Shown here piece by piece: positions 55,485 to 64,000 of a stretch of DNA of 64,000 nucleotides (the first letter of the stretch is position 1; the number at the start of each line of letters is the position of its first letter). Location: contig NZ_JACZDF010000001.1 of the NCBI RefSeq assembly GCF_014852685.1, forward strand, positions 1 through 64,000, written 5' to 3'. The notes under the pieces are model-generated. The model was not told the origin of the DNA. It did no database searches and saw nothing but the letters and a program-made list of their open reading frames with translations. The stretch is from Flavimobilis rhizosphaerae (GTDB lineage: Bacteria; Actinomycetota; Actinomycetes; Actinomycetales; Cellulomonadaceae). The translations under genes and the position numbers were made by a program.

Positions 55485-56300
55485 TCAGATAAGCGGGATG
55501 AGGTCCCCGATTCCCGCGACGACGCGGCTGGGTCGGAACGGGTACGTCTCGACCTCCTCGGCCGACGTCGAGCCCGTGAGCACGAGGAACGTCTCGAGGC
55601 CGGCCTCGATGCCCGCGACGATGTCCGTGTCCATGCGGTCGCCGATCATCGCGGTGACGCGCGAGTGCGCGTCGATCCGGTTGAGCGCCGAGCGGAACAT
55701 CATGGGGTTGGGCTTGCCGACGAAGTACGGCTCGCGGCCCGTCGCCTTGGTGATCATCGCGGCGACCGCGCCCGTCGCGGGCAGGGGGCCGTCACCGCTC
55801 GGCCCCGTGACGTCCGGGTTCGTCGCGATGAAGCGGGCGCCGCCGAGGATGAGGCGGACGGCCGTCGTGATGGCCTCGAACGAGTACGTGCGGGTCTCGC
55901 CGAGGACGACGTAGTCGGGCGACTTGTCGGTGAGCGTGTACCCGGCCTCGTAGAGGGCCGTCGTGAGCCCGGCCTCACCGATGACGTACGCACTGCCGCC
56001 GGGCGACTGCGTGCGCAGGAACGTCGCGGTCGCGAGCGCAGACGTCCAGATCGCCTCGATCGGTACGTCGATGCCGCTCGACGCGAGGCGGGCGCGCAGG
56101 TCGCGGTCGGTGAAGATCGAGTTGTTCGTGAGGACGAGGAACGGACGGTCCTTGTCGCGCAGCGTCCGGATGAACTCGGCCGCGCCGGGCAGCGCCTCGT
56201 TCTCGTGGACGAGCACGCCGTCCATGTCGGTGAGCCAGCAGTCGATGCGGTGGTGGTCGGCCGCGGCCTGGGCGCTAGCGGACTGGTCGTCGTGGGTCAC
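55485..56300 (-). CDS. HAD-IIA family phosphatase (NagD-like)
   Basis: A 271-residue HAD hydrolase. Motif I is CWLTDMDGVLVHEN (nucleophile Asp in DMDG), motif II is FLVLTNNSIFTDRDL, the IIA cap follows, and the last motif is AMIGDRMDTDIVAG. Likely substrates are sugar or nucleotide monophosphates, not resolvable here. The GTG start has GGAGGA 3-8 bases upstream. A minus-strand -10 TAGGCT lies at 56336-56341, giving a short leader. Confidence 0.9.
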   Translation of the reverse strand: MTHDDQSASAQAAADHHRIDCWLTDMDGVLVHENEALPGAAEFIRTLRDKDRPFLVLTNNSIFTDRDLRARLASSGIDVPIEAIWTSALATATFLRTQSPGGSAYVIGEAGLTTALYEAGYTLTDKSPDYVVLGETRTYSFEAITTAVRLILGGARFIATNPDVTGPSGDGPLPATGAVAAMITKATGREPYFVGKPNPMMFRSALNRIDAHSRVTAMIGDRMDTDIVAGIEAGLETFLVLTGSTSAEEVETYPFRPSRVVAGIGDLIPLI

Positions 56301-56362
56301 GGGTCCTCCTTGGGACGGGTGCGGGTCCTCGTCCCAGCCTAGGTGTGCGGAGGGCCCGTGAG

Positions 56363-56393
56363 GCGGCCGCGATGCGGCCGCGATGCGGCCGCG
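56363..56393. repeat. 11-bp tandem repeat with three NotI-like cores
   Basis: GCGGCCGCGAT occurs twice (56363, 56374), then a partial third copy (56385-56393), in the divergent gap between the HAD and SpoU genes. Confidence 0.85.
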
Positions 56394-56419
56394 CGTCGTC
56401 GGTGCGCGACGATGGTCGC

Positions 56420-57154
56420 GTGCCCCGCCCTCCCGTGCCCGACGCGGCTCTGCCCGATGCGACGTCCGACGACGCTCCGCCCGATGCGACGTCCGACATC
56501 GAGCGCACCCTGTCGGGGGAGGAGCGCGAGGTGGGCGTCGGCCCGTGGCCGGGTGGTGAGGCGGCGTGGCCGCGACTGCCCGACGGGTCGCTCGACCCGC
56601 GCTACGACCCCGAGCTGCTGCGCGACGGCGACCGACGCAACGTCGTCGACGAGTTCCGGTACTGGACGCTCGCCGCGATCGTCGCCGACCTCGACACCCG
56701 GCGTCACGACCTGCACGTCGCGATCGAGAACTGGCACCACGACCTCAACATCGGCTCGGTCGTGCGGACGGCGAACGCGTTCCTCGTGCGTGAGGTGCAC
56801 GTCGTCGGGCGGCGTCGCTGGAACCGGCGCGGGGCGATGGTGACGGACCGCTACCAGCACCTGCGGCACCACGCGAGCGTCGCGGACCTCCTCGCGTGGG
56901 CGAGCGCGGAAGACCTGCCGGTCGTGGGGATCGACAACGTGCCGGGGTCGGTGCCGATCGAGACGGCGGAGCTCCCGGCGCGGTGCCTCATGCTGCTCGG
57001 GCAGGAGGGTGCGGGGCTCACGCCCGAGGCGCTCGACGCGTGCACGAGGGTCCTCCACGTCACGCAGTTCGGCTCGACGCGCTCGCTCAACGCGGGCGCG
57101 GCGGCGGCGATCGCGATGCACGCGTGGATCCGCCAGCACGCGACGCTGCCCTGA
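56420..57154 (+). CDS. TrmH/SpoU-family RNA 2'-O-methyltransferase
   Basis: A 244-residue SPOUT methyltransferase. Motif 1 is IENWHHDLNIGSVVRTANAF (Asn and catalytic Arg), motif 2 is CLMLLGQEGAGLTPEAL, and motif 3 is VLHVTQFGSTRSLNAGAAAA, which form the SAM-binding knot. It methylates a ribose in tRNA or rRNA; the target is unknown. GTG 56420 follows GACGAT by 6 bases. The first 60 residues are variable and the true start could be slightly different. Confidence 0.9.
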   Translation: MPRPPVPDAALPDATSDDAPPDATSDIERTLSGEEREVGVGPWPGGEAAWPRLPDGSLDPRYDPELLRDGDRRNVVDEFRYWTLAAIVADLDTRRHDLHVAIENWHHDLNIGSVVRTANAFLVREVHVVGRRRWNRRGAMVTDRYQHLRHHASVADLLAWASAEDLPVVGIDNVPGSVPIETAELPARCLMLLGQEGAGLTPEALDACTRVLHVTQFGSTRSLNAGAAAAIAMHAWIRQHATLP

Positions 57155-57222
57155 CCACTCGCCCCACCCCCGCCACCACGCCCCACCACCTCACCGCCCC
57201 CTCCCCACCGCCACACAGTTGA

Positions 57223-57269
57223 CTCGATAGCCGATCCGCCCACGTGTCCCGCACGGATCCACTATCGAG
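57223..57269. repeat. hairpin repeat, family 2 copy 4
   Basis: CTCGATAGCCGATCCG (57223-57238) pairs with CGGATCCACTATCGAG (57254-57269) with two mismatches. The arm is the same CGATAGCCGATC as at 11591. Confidence 0.8.
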
Positions 57270-57294
57270 CGCTGCACGGGCCAGACCTGAGCCG

Positions 57295-57341
57295 CTCGAT
57301 AGCCGATCGGTCCATGTGACGTGCAGGGATCGGCTATCGAG
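57295..57341. repeat. hairpin repeat, family 2 copy 5
   Basis: A perfect 14-bp inverted repeat CTCGATAGCCGATC/GATCGGCTATCGAG (57295-57308 with 57328-57341). It ends 11 bases before the ABC-F ribosome binding site, so the hairpin would form in the leader of that mRNA if transcription starts upstream. Confidence 0.85.
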
Positions 57342-57369
57342 GGGGTGGGGACGGGGGAGGATGGTGCCC

Positions 57370-59034
57370 GTGACCGCCACCCTCGTCGCCAAGTCGCTCG
57401 CCGCCGGGCACGCCGACCGCACCCTCTTCTCGGGGCTCGACCTCGTCGTCGCCCCGGGCGACGTCGTCGGCCTCGTCGGCGCCAACGGCGCCGGCAAGTC
57501 GACGCTCCTGCGCCTCCTCGCCGGCACCGACGAGCCCGCCGCGGGCACGGTGTCGCTCAGCCCTCCCGGTGCGGTCGTCGGACGCCTCGCACAGGAGGTC
57601 GAACGCCTGCCCGACGAGACCGTCGGCGCCTACCTCGCCCGCCGCACGGGCGTCGCGGACGCCCAGGCCGCGCTTGACGCGACGACGACCGCGCTCGTCG
57701 AGGGGGCCCCGGGGGCCGACGACGCCTACGCCGATGCCCTCGAGCGCTGGCTCGCCCTCGGCGCGGCCGACCTCGAGGACCGCACGGGAGCCGTCCTCGC
57801 GGACCTCGGCCTCGACGTCGACCCTGGCCACCCTGTCGTCGGGCTCTCGGGCGGGCAGGCCGCACGCCTCGGACTCGCGGCCCTCCTCCTGTCGCGCTTC
57901 GACGTCCTCCTGCTCGACGAGCCGACGAACGACCTCGACCTCGACGGCCTCGCACGCCTCGAACGGTTCGTCGCGGAGCAGCGTGCCGGCATCGTCGTCG
58001 TCTCCCACGACCGCGAGTTCCTCGCACGCTGCGTGACGCGCGTCGTCGAGCTCGACCTCGCTCAGCAGCAGGTCGGCGTGTACGCGGGCGGCTACGAGGC
58101 GTACCTCGAGGAGCGGGCGACGGCCCGCCGCCACGCGCGCGAGGCGTACGACGAGTACGCGGGCCGGCTCGGCGCCCTCGAGTCCCGGGCGCAGATGCAG
58201 CGGCAGTGGCTCGCCAAGGGCGTGCGGGACGCGGTGAAGAAGTCGTCGGACCCTGACAAGCACATCAAGCACGCGCACCGCGAGGGCTCCGAGAAGCAGG
58301 CGGCGAAGGCACGCCAGACACAGCGGATGATCGAGCGGCTCGAGGAGGTCGTCGAGCCGCGCAAGGAGTGGGAGCTGCGGTACTCGATCGCGGCTGCGCC
58401 GCGCTCGTCGAGCGTCGTCGCGACGCTGCGCGGCGCCGTCGTCCACCGCGGCGAGGCCCCCGAGGGGACGCCGGCCTTCACGCTCGGACCGGTCGACCTC
58501 CAGCTCGACGCCGGCGATCGTGTCGCGATCACGGGCGCGAACGGCTCGGGCAAAACGACGCTCCTCGCGGCACTGCTCGGCCGTGCCGAGCTCGCGTCCG
58601 GTGCCGCGAGCCTCGGCGCGTCGGTCGCGATCGGCGAGGTCGACCAGGCGCGTGCGGCGCTCGCGTCCGAGCACGGGCAGGGGCTGCTCGACGCGTTCTG
58701 CGCGCAGGTCCCCGACATGGCGCCGGCCGACGTGCGCACGCTGCTCGCGAAGTTCGGGCTGCGCGCCGACCACGTGCTGCGTCCCCTCGCGTCGCTGTCG
58801 CCGGGGGAGCGCACGCGTGCGTCGCTCGCGCTGCTCCAGGCGCGCGGCGTCAACCTCCTCGTGCTCGACGAGCCGACGAACCACCTCGACCTGCCCGCGA
58901 TCGAGCAGCTCGAGGAGGCGCTCGCGGCCTACACGGGCACGCTGCTGCTCGTCACGCACGACCGCCGGATGCTCGACGCGGTCTACATGACCCGACGCTG
59001 GCGTCTCGACGCAGGACGGCTCACCGAGTCCTGA
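57370..59034 (+). CDS. ABC-F family ATP-binding protein
   Basis: A 554-residue protein with two ABC domains and no membrane part, acting on the ribosome. First Walker A GANGAGKST (37-45), signature LSGGQAARL, Walker B VLLLDEPTNDLDL. The linker is Lys/Arg-rich (QRQWLAKGVRDAVKKSSDPD, then KHIKHAHREGSEKQAAKARQ). Second Walker A GANGSGKTT, signature LSPGERTR, Walker B LLVLDEPTNHLDL. Members include translation factors and antibiotic-resistance proteins; which applies here is unknown. GTG 57370 is chosen because GGGGGAGG ends 9 bases upstream. ATG 57361 abuts that site. Confidence 0.9.
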   Translation: MTATLVAKSLAAGHADRTLFSGLDLVVAPGDVVGLVGANGAGKSTLLRLLAGTDEPAAGTVSLSPPGAVVGRLAQEVERLPDETVGAYLARRTGVADAQAALDATTTALVEGAPGADDAYADALERWLALGAADLEDRTGAVLADLGLDVDPGHPVVGLSGGQAARLGLAALLLSRFDVLLLDEPTNDLDLDGLARLERFVAEQRAGIVVVSHDREFLARCVTRVVELDLAQQQVGVYAGGYEAYLEERATARRHAREAYDEYAGRLGALESRAQMQRQWLAKGVRDAVKKSSDPDKHIKHAHREGSEKQAAKARQTQRMIERLEEVVEPRKEWELRYSIAAAPRSSSVVATLRGAVVHRGEAPEGTPAFTLGPVDLQLDAGDRVAITGANGSGKTTLLAALLGRAELASGAASLGASVAIGEVDQARAALASEHGQGLLDAFCAQVPDMAPADVRTLLAKFGLRADHVLRPLASLSPGERTRASLALLQARGVNLLVLDEPTNHLDLPAIEQLEEALAAYTGTLLLVTHDRRMLDAVYMTRRWRLDAGRLTES

Positions 59035-59184
59035 GGCGGTCCCGGCCCCCGGGACACACCGTTCACCCACCGGACGGACGTCGGACGACCGCGGGTCGAA
59101 CGGCCCACCCCGCTCCGGCACGGAACGTGAGAAACTATCCCCTGGAAGTTCCTTAGAAACCCCACGCTCAACAGGAGACTCTTC

Positions 59185-60204
<1,020 letters not shown>

Positions 60205-60238
60205 CGCTGACGCGCACGCCCTGACGGGCACCTGCTAG

Positions 60239-60278
60239 CGACGAAGGCTCCCACCCTCCAGGGTGGGAGCCTTCGTCG
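60239..60278 (+). terminator. terminator after fba
   Basis: A perfect 18-bp stem (60239-60256 with 60261-60278) and 4-base loop, 35 bases after the fba stop. Confidence 0.9.
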
Positions 60279-60401
60279 TCGACGGCCGTGCAAGCGAGAC
60301 CGGGCTCACCACACAGACGGTGTGAAAGGACGGGACGGGACGCGTGGGTGCGTGAGCCCCACGGCGCGATCCTGCGGACCGACGACGAGACGAGGCGCCT
60401 C

Positions 60402-61040
60402 ATGATGCTGCAGCACTCCCGCCTCGGCCTGCCCGCGGTGGCCCTTGTGACGCTGGGCGTGCTGGCCGCGTGCATCCCGGCACCCGACGACGCCCGGGCG
60501 ACGGGGACGGTGACGATGATGGTCGACCACGTCGTCTACCCGACGGCCGACGAGCTCAGCGACGCTGCCGACACGGTCGTCCGCGGCGTCGTGCGCGCCT
60601 CGGAGGCCGAGTACGTCTCGCTGGTCCCCGACACCTCGAGCGACGACCCGCAGCTCAACCCGCAGGCGGGGCTGTCGGACGACGAGATCGACGCGCACCT
60701 CGCGCGACGTCACGGGTACGTCGCGACGGCGCACTCCCTCGAGGTGACCAAGGTGCTGCGAGGCGAGGTCGAGGTCGGGGCCACGGTGACGGTCCCGCAG
60801 ACGGGCGGGACGCTCGGCGGTGTGACGTTCGTCGTCCCGGGCGTCGCGCAGATGAGCGTCGGCGACGAGTACCTGCTCGTCACGACGGCGGGCACGGGTG
60901 GCCGGCTCGCGCTCGTGAGCCCGGAGCAGTCGATCTTCACCGTCGGGGCGGACGGTGTCCTCGCTCCGCTCGCGGCGAACCCGGTCGGCTACGTCCTGCG
61001 CGGGACGCTCGCCGACGCGCGCGAGGTCTTCGGCGGGTAG
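60402..61040 (+). CDS. putative lipoprotein of unknown function
   Basis: A 212-residue protein. The N-terminal signal peptide MMLQHSRLGLPAVALVTLGV ends in the lipobox LAAC, so it should be a membrane-anchored lipoprotein. The mature part is beta-rich (TVTVPQTGGTLGGVTFVVPG and DEYLLVTTAGTGGR). A similar pattern occurs in small secreted proteins of unknown role. ATG 60402 or 60405 is preferred because longer frames lose the signal peptide. Its stop lies 8 bases from the converging STAS gene. Confidence 0.7.
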   Translation: MMLQHSRLGLPAVALVTLGVLAACIPAPDDARATGTVTMMVDHVVYPTADELSDAADTVVRGVVRASEAEYVSLVPDTSSDDPQLNPQAGLSDDEIDAHLARRHGYVATAHSLEVTKVLRGEVEVGATVTVPQTGGTLGGVTFVVPGVAQMSVGDEYLLVTTAGTGGRLALVSPEQSIFTVGADGVLAPLAANPVGYVLRGTLADAREVFGG

Positions 61041-61047
61041 CCCGCGG

Positions 61048-61473
61048 TCAGCGAGGCGGGAAGGGCTGCCCGGGCAGCCGCTCGATCGTGAACTCGTCGA
61101 TGGGCGCGAACTCGAAGCCTGGGTCCTCGTCGAGGATCTCGACGAGCTCGCCGACGCGCGTCACCTCGAGGAGGAAGCGCATCGTCTGGGGCGCGCGCAG
61201 CACCCGCACCTTCTGCGGAGCCTGTGCCGCGAGCCGCGCGAGGAACGCGACGCCGGAGGAATCCATGAACGTCACATGGTGGGCGTCGACCTCGACGGGA
61301 AGGCCGATCTCCTGCGCGTCCGCCATCGCATCGCTGAACTCGGGGGCGAGGTTCGCGTCGATCTCTCCCGACAGGACGATGCGCGTGCGGTTCGCGCCCA
61401 CGAGGACATGCAGCGTCCCGGGCTCGTCCTGGACAGGGGCGATGTCGTCGCCGGCGGCGTTCTCGTCGCGCAC
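61048..61473 (-). CDS. STAS-domain anti-sigma-factor antagonist
   Basis: A 141-residue STAS protein. IVLSGEIDANLAPEFSDAMA is the first strand-helix, and VTFMDSSGVAFLARLAAQ holds the Ser (DSSG) that a partner kinase would phosphorylate. Unphosphorylated STAS binds an anti-sigma factor. The GTG start has GAGG about 8 bases upstream. It is divergent from the SpoIIE phosphatase gene at 61668, which would activate it by removing that phosphate. Confidence 0.88.
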   Translation of the reverse strand: MRDENAAGDDIAPVQDEPGTLHVLVGANRTRIVLSGEIDANLAPEFSDAMADAQEIGLPVEVDAHHVTFMDSSGVAFLARLAAQAPQKVRVLRAPQTMRFLLEVTRVGELVEILDEDPGFEFAPIDEFTIERLPGQPFPPR

Positions 61474-61667
61474 TGCGTGCTCCTCACGTCCTCGGGTGGG
61501 TGGTTCCCGGTCGAATCTTCGCACGTCGTGGCCGTTGCGTCGCGGGCTGTCCTCAGCGGGGGCCGCCGAGGACGTCCGAGGAGCGGGACGCGCGGTCGGT
61601 CCGGGCACGGGCGCGTCCGGCCAAGTACCCTGCGAGGACTGGAGGAGCGGACTGGAGGAGCAGCAGG

Positions 61668-63848
61668 GTGGACGGACGTGAGACGGTGCCGGGCGGCGCC
61701 GTGCCGGTCGTCGCCCCTGCGGAGGTCGTCGCGCTGCTCCCTGCCCTCGCCGCGCAGCACGTCGGCGTCGGTGTGACGGTGCTCGCGGTGCGTGACGGCG
61801 TCGTCCGCATGCTCTGGGTCAACGACGTGTTCACGCGGGTCACGGGCTATGCCGCGCACGAGGTCGTCGGGCTCGAGCCGCGACTCTTCTACTCCGACCA
61901 GTGGTCGGAGGTCGGCGTCGCGTCGCTCGCGGACGAGGTGCGGGCGGGGCGCGCGGCGTCGATCACCCTGCCGTTCCGACGTCCCGACGGTGCCGCGGTG
62001 TGGCTCGCTCTGTGCCTGACAGCGGTTCCGGCCGGCGACGTCGCGACGGTGCTCGCGGCCGCGCCAGCCATGCCGGCGGGTGACGGGCCCGCCGAGATGT
62101 GGATCGCGTCGTTCTCCGACGTCACCGGAACGGTCGAGCGCAGCGTTCACCTCCGGGACGCGGTGCGTGCCGAACGCCGCGCGCGCCTGCACCTCGCGCT
62201 CCTCTCACGCGTCTCGGACGTGCTGTCGGAACCCGACGCCGACGAGGCGCTCGCTCAGGTGAGCGCGCTGCTCGCACCGTCGCTCGTGCCGTGGGCCGGG
62301 GCGTTCATCGTCGAGGGCGGCCTCCGGCTCGTCGGGCTCGACACGGGACGGGGCGACGGCCAACGGCCGGCGTCGGACCGGCGGCGGACGCTGCGACGTG
62401 TCCCTCCGGGCGACCCGACGGGCGCGCACGAGATCGACCGGGTTCTCGGGGGTCTCCAGCCCGAGGCGATCCTCGACCTCACGCTCGTCCACCCGACCGA
62501 GAGCGCGGCGGCGCTCGTCCAGGGGCAGCTCCTCGCCGCAGAACCGGGCCTTGCGCTCCTCTCGCCGCGCGTGCGCGTCGTCGCCATCCACGGGTCGCGT
62601 TCCGTCCTCGCGCTGCTCGCCCACGCCGTCCACGAGTCCGATGGCACGCCGCGGCTCACCGAGGAGCTCGAGCAGGTGCTCGACGTCGTCGTCCGGCGCA
62701 TCGGTCTCGCGCTCGACAACGCACGCCTCTACGCGCGCGAGCACGAGCTCGCCGAGACGATGCAGCGTTCACTCCTGCCGCAGCAGGTCGAGATCGACGG
62801 CCTCGACCTGTGGACGTACTACGCGCCGTCCGTCGCGCACGCCCAGGTCGGCGGTGACTGGTACGACGTGCTCGAGGTCGCGCCGGGCGTCGCCGGCGTC
62901 GTCGTCGGGGACGTCGTCGGGCACGACGTCGAGGCGGCCGCGCTCATGGGGCAGCTCCGCTCTGTCGTGCGGGCGTACGCGTTCGAGGGTGGTACGCCCG
63001 CGTCGGTGCTCGACCGCACCGACCAGCTCATGCGTGGCATGCGCGCCCCGCGCGGGGCGAGCGCGGTCTACGGCACGCTCATGCCGCGCGTCGGCACGCC
63101 TGGCTCATGGATCTTCGAGTACGCGCGCGCCGGGCACCTGCCTGCGGTGCTCGTGCGCGACGGCCAGGCGACGCAGCTCGCCCAGGGGTCGGGCGCGCTC
63201 ATCGGCTTCGGACGGCGCGCCCGCACGGGCGGCCGCGCCGTGCTCGTCCCCGGGGACACGCTCATCCTCTACACGGACGGGCTCATCGAACGACGCGAAC
63301 GCCCCCTGCGGGCAGGGCTCGAGGCGCTCCTCGCGGCAGCCGCCCGGACGCAGGCCGACGACGCCGCGGGCATCGGCGAGGAGCTGCTCGCCGCGCTCGC
63401 CGACTCCCCTGAGGACGACGTCGCCGTCGTCATCGCCCGTGTGCCGCGGGCGGGCGGCCCGGTGTCCGCAAGCTCGGCGGGACCGCGCTCCCGACGCTGG
63501 TCGATGCCGTCGGACCCGACGGCGATCGCACGGTCCCGTCATGCAGTCCTGCGGACCTGTGAGGCGTGGGGGATCGACAAGGTCGCGGACGCGGAGCTCG
63601 TCGTCTCCGAGCTCGTCGCGAACGCCGTCCTCCACGGGTGGGGGACCGTCGAGCTGCGGCTCTTCGATACGGGCGACGGCCTGCGCATCGAGGTCGAGGA
63701 CTCCAACCCGGCGCCGCCCGTCAAGCTCGACGGGCACGCGCACGGCGTCGGCGGCTACGGCGTGCAGATCGTCGACCGGCTCGCCGACTGGGGCTGGCGT
63801 GCGGCGAACGACGGCAAGATCGTGTGGGCGCGCCTGCGCGCTCGGTGA
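61668..63848 (+). CDS. PAS-GAF-SpoIIE phosphatase-HATPase regulator
   Basis: A 726-residue multidomain signalling protein. PAS-like sensor (about 20-130, NDVFTRVTGYAAHEVVGLEP), GAF-like domain (about 180-360), then PP2C/SpoIIE phosphatase (about 370-590) with metal-binding QVGGDWYDVLEVAPG and VVVGDVVGHDVEAAALMGQL, and a RsbW-like histidine-kinase-type ATPase (about 610-726, VVSELVANAVLHGWG then VGGYGVQIVDRLADWG). Phosphatase and kinase on one chain can set the phosphorylation of STAS partners. The start GTG 61668 has GGAGGAG 8 bases upstream; that site is duplicated by a 13-bp tandem repeat (61636-61661). Confidence 0.9.
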   Translation: MDGRETVPGGAVPVVAPAEVVALLPALAAQHVGVGVTVLAVRDGVVRMLWVNDVFTRVTGYAAHEVVGLEPRLFYSDQWSEVGVASLADEVRAGRAASITLPFRRPDGAAVWLALCLTAVPAGDVATVLAAAPAMPAGDGPAEMWIASFSDVTGTVERSVHLRDAVRAERRARLHLALLSRVSDVLSEPDADEALAQVSALLAPSLVPWAGAFIVEGGLRLVGLDTGRGDGQRPASDRRRTLRRVPPGDPTGAHEIDRVLGGLQPEAILDLTLVHPTESAAALVQGQLLAAEPGLALLSPRVRVVAIHGSRSVLALLAHAVHESDGTPRLTEELEQVLDVVVRRIGLALDNARLYAREHELAETMQRSLLPQQVEIDGLDLWTYYAPSVAHAQVGGDWYDVLEVAPGVAGVVVGDVVGHDVEAAALMGQLRSVVRAYAFEGGTPASVLDRTDQLMRGMRAPRGASAVYGTLMPRVGTPGSWIFEYARAGHLPAVLVRDGQATQLAQGSGALIGFGRRARTGGRAVLVPGDTLILYTDGLIERRERPLRAGLEALLAAAARTQADDAAGIGEELLAALADSPEDDVAVVIARVPRAGGPVSASSAGPRSRRWSMPSDPTAIARSRHAVLRTCEAWGIDKVADAELVVSELVANAVLHGWGTVELRLFDTGDGLRIEVEDSNPAPPVKLDGHAHGVGGYGVQIVDRLADWGWRAANDGKIVWARLRAR

Positions 63849-63855
63849 CCGTGGG

Positions 63856-64000
63856 TCAGGCTGACGCGTCGTCGCGCGCGCACGCGTGATCCGTGTCGAT
63901 GCGGAAGAGGTCGAGCGCCCCGCACACCTCGAGCACGAAGAGGTCTCGCTCGTCGCAGCCCCGCAGGACCGTGGCGCCACCCCGTCGACGTCCCGCGTCC
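63856..64000 (-). CDS. C-terminal fragment, probably STAS-domain protein
   Basis: The minus strand from the window end reads GGATVLRGCDERDLFVLEVC then GALDLFRIDTDHACARDD to a stop at 63856, with strong GC3 bias. The pattern (loop, R..L.VLE..G..DLF.I) matches the end of STAS domains in anti-sigma antagonists. The start lies outside the window. It converges with the SpoIIE phosphatase. Confidence 0.6.
   Translation of the reverse strand, partial: DAGRRRGGATVLRGCDERDLFVLEVCGALDLFRIDTDHACARDDASA

Overview
This window is about 64 kb of very GC-rich chromosomal DNA from an actinobacterium, most likely a cellulose- and chitin-degrading member of the Micrococcales (Cellulomonadaceae, Sanguibacteraceae, Promicromonosporaceae or Jonesiaceae). 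The evidence is a cellobiose phosphorylase very close to the Cellulomonas type with a CebR-like operator in front of it, a secreted AA10-CBM5-CBM5-GH18 chitinase like that of Jonesia, an LPXTG-anchored HtaA heme protein, DtxR/IdeR-type iron boxes, a HAIR element before clpB, a c-di-AMP riboswitch before an NlpC/P60 hydrolase, and several genes that look leaderless. Nothing looks like phage, plasmid or insertion sequence.

Layout. The window opens on the last bases of a 5S rRNA with its terminator. 0.2-2.6 kb: a small membrane protein and a CopD-CtaG copper protein. 2.7-7.8 kb: an iron-controlled heme locus (hmuTUV-type ABC transporter, a surface protein and heme oxygenase). 7.9-12.8 kb: DinB protein, TetR regulator, a DnaA-box-like cluster, an acyltransferase, a DUF4395 protein, a methyltransferase, tRNA-Gly, and an unusual density of intergenic hairpin repeats. 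12.9-18.5 kb: aldose epimerase, cellobiose phosphorylase, dcd, an unknown gene and a decayed matrixin protease. 18.7-28.2 kb: a four-gene operon coding for a small membrane protein, a secreted/membrane VWA protein, a 1118-residue tubulin/FtsZ-like GTPase and a coiled-coil membrane protein. This is the most novel system here. 28.2-36.8 kb: a HemD-CbiX fusion and a complete mrpACDEFG antiporter operon. 36.8-43 kb: alpha/beta hydrolase, clpB and the LPMO-chitinase. 43-47.9 kb: a large LuxR regulator, a riboswitch-controlled NlpC/P60 hydrolase and a septum-formation-like protein. 47.9-52.5 kb: exonuclease III, SDR, pyrE and an ABC exporter pair. 52.6-55.4 kb: a second iron-controlled heme gene (HtaA, LPXTG) with a nearly identical internal duplication. 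55.5-60.2 kb: HAD phosphatase, SpoU methyltransferase, ABC-F protein and class II fructose-bisphosphate aldolase. 60.4-64 kb: a lipoprotein, then a PAS-GAF-SpoIIE-HATPase phosphatase flanked by a STAS gene and a probable second STAS fragment cut by the window end.

How parts work together. The two heme loci share a predicted iron regulator. The surface proteins would pass heme to HmuTUV, HemO would open it to release iron, and HemD-CbiX belongs to tetrapyrrole synthesis. Cellobiose phosphorylase and the chitinase serve polysaccharide use. The SpoIIE phosphatase and STAS proteins form a partner-switching signalling module. The VWA/tubulin-like operon would link an outward-facing sensor or adhesion domain to a cytoplasmic GTPase filament at the membrane.
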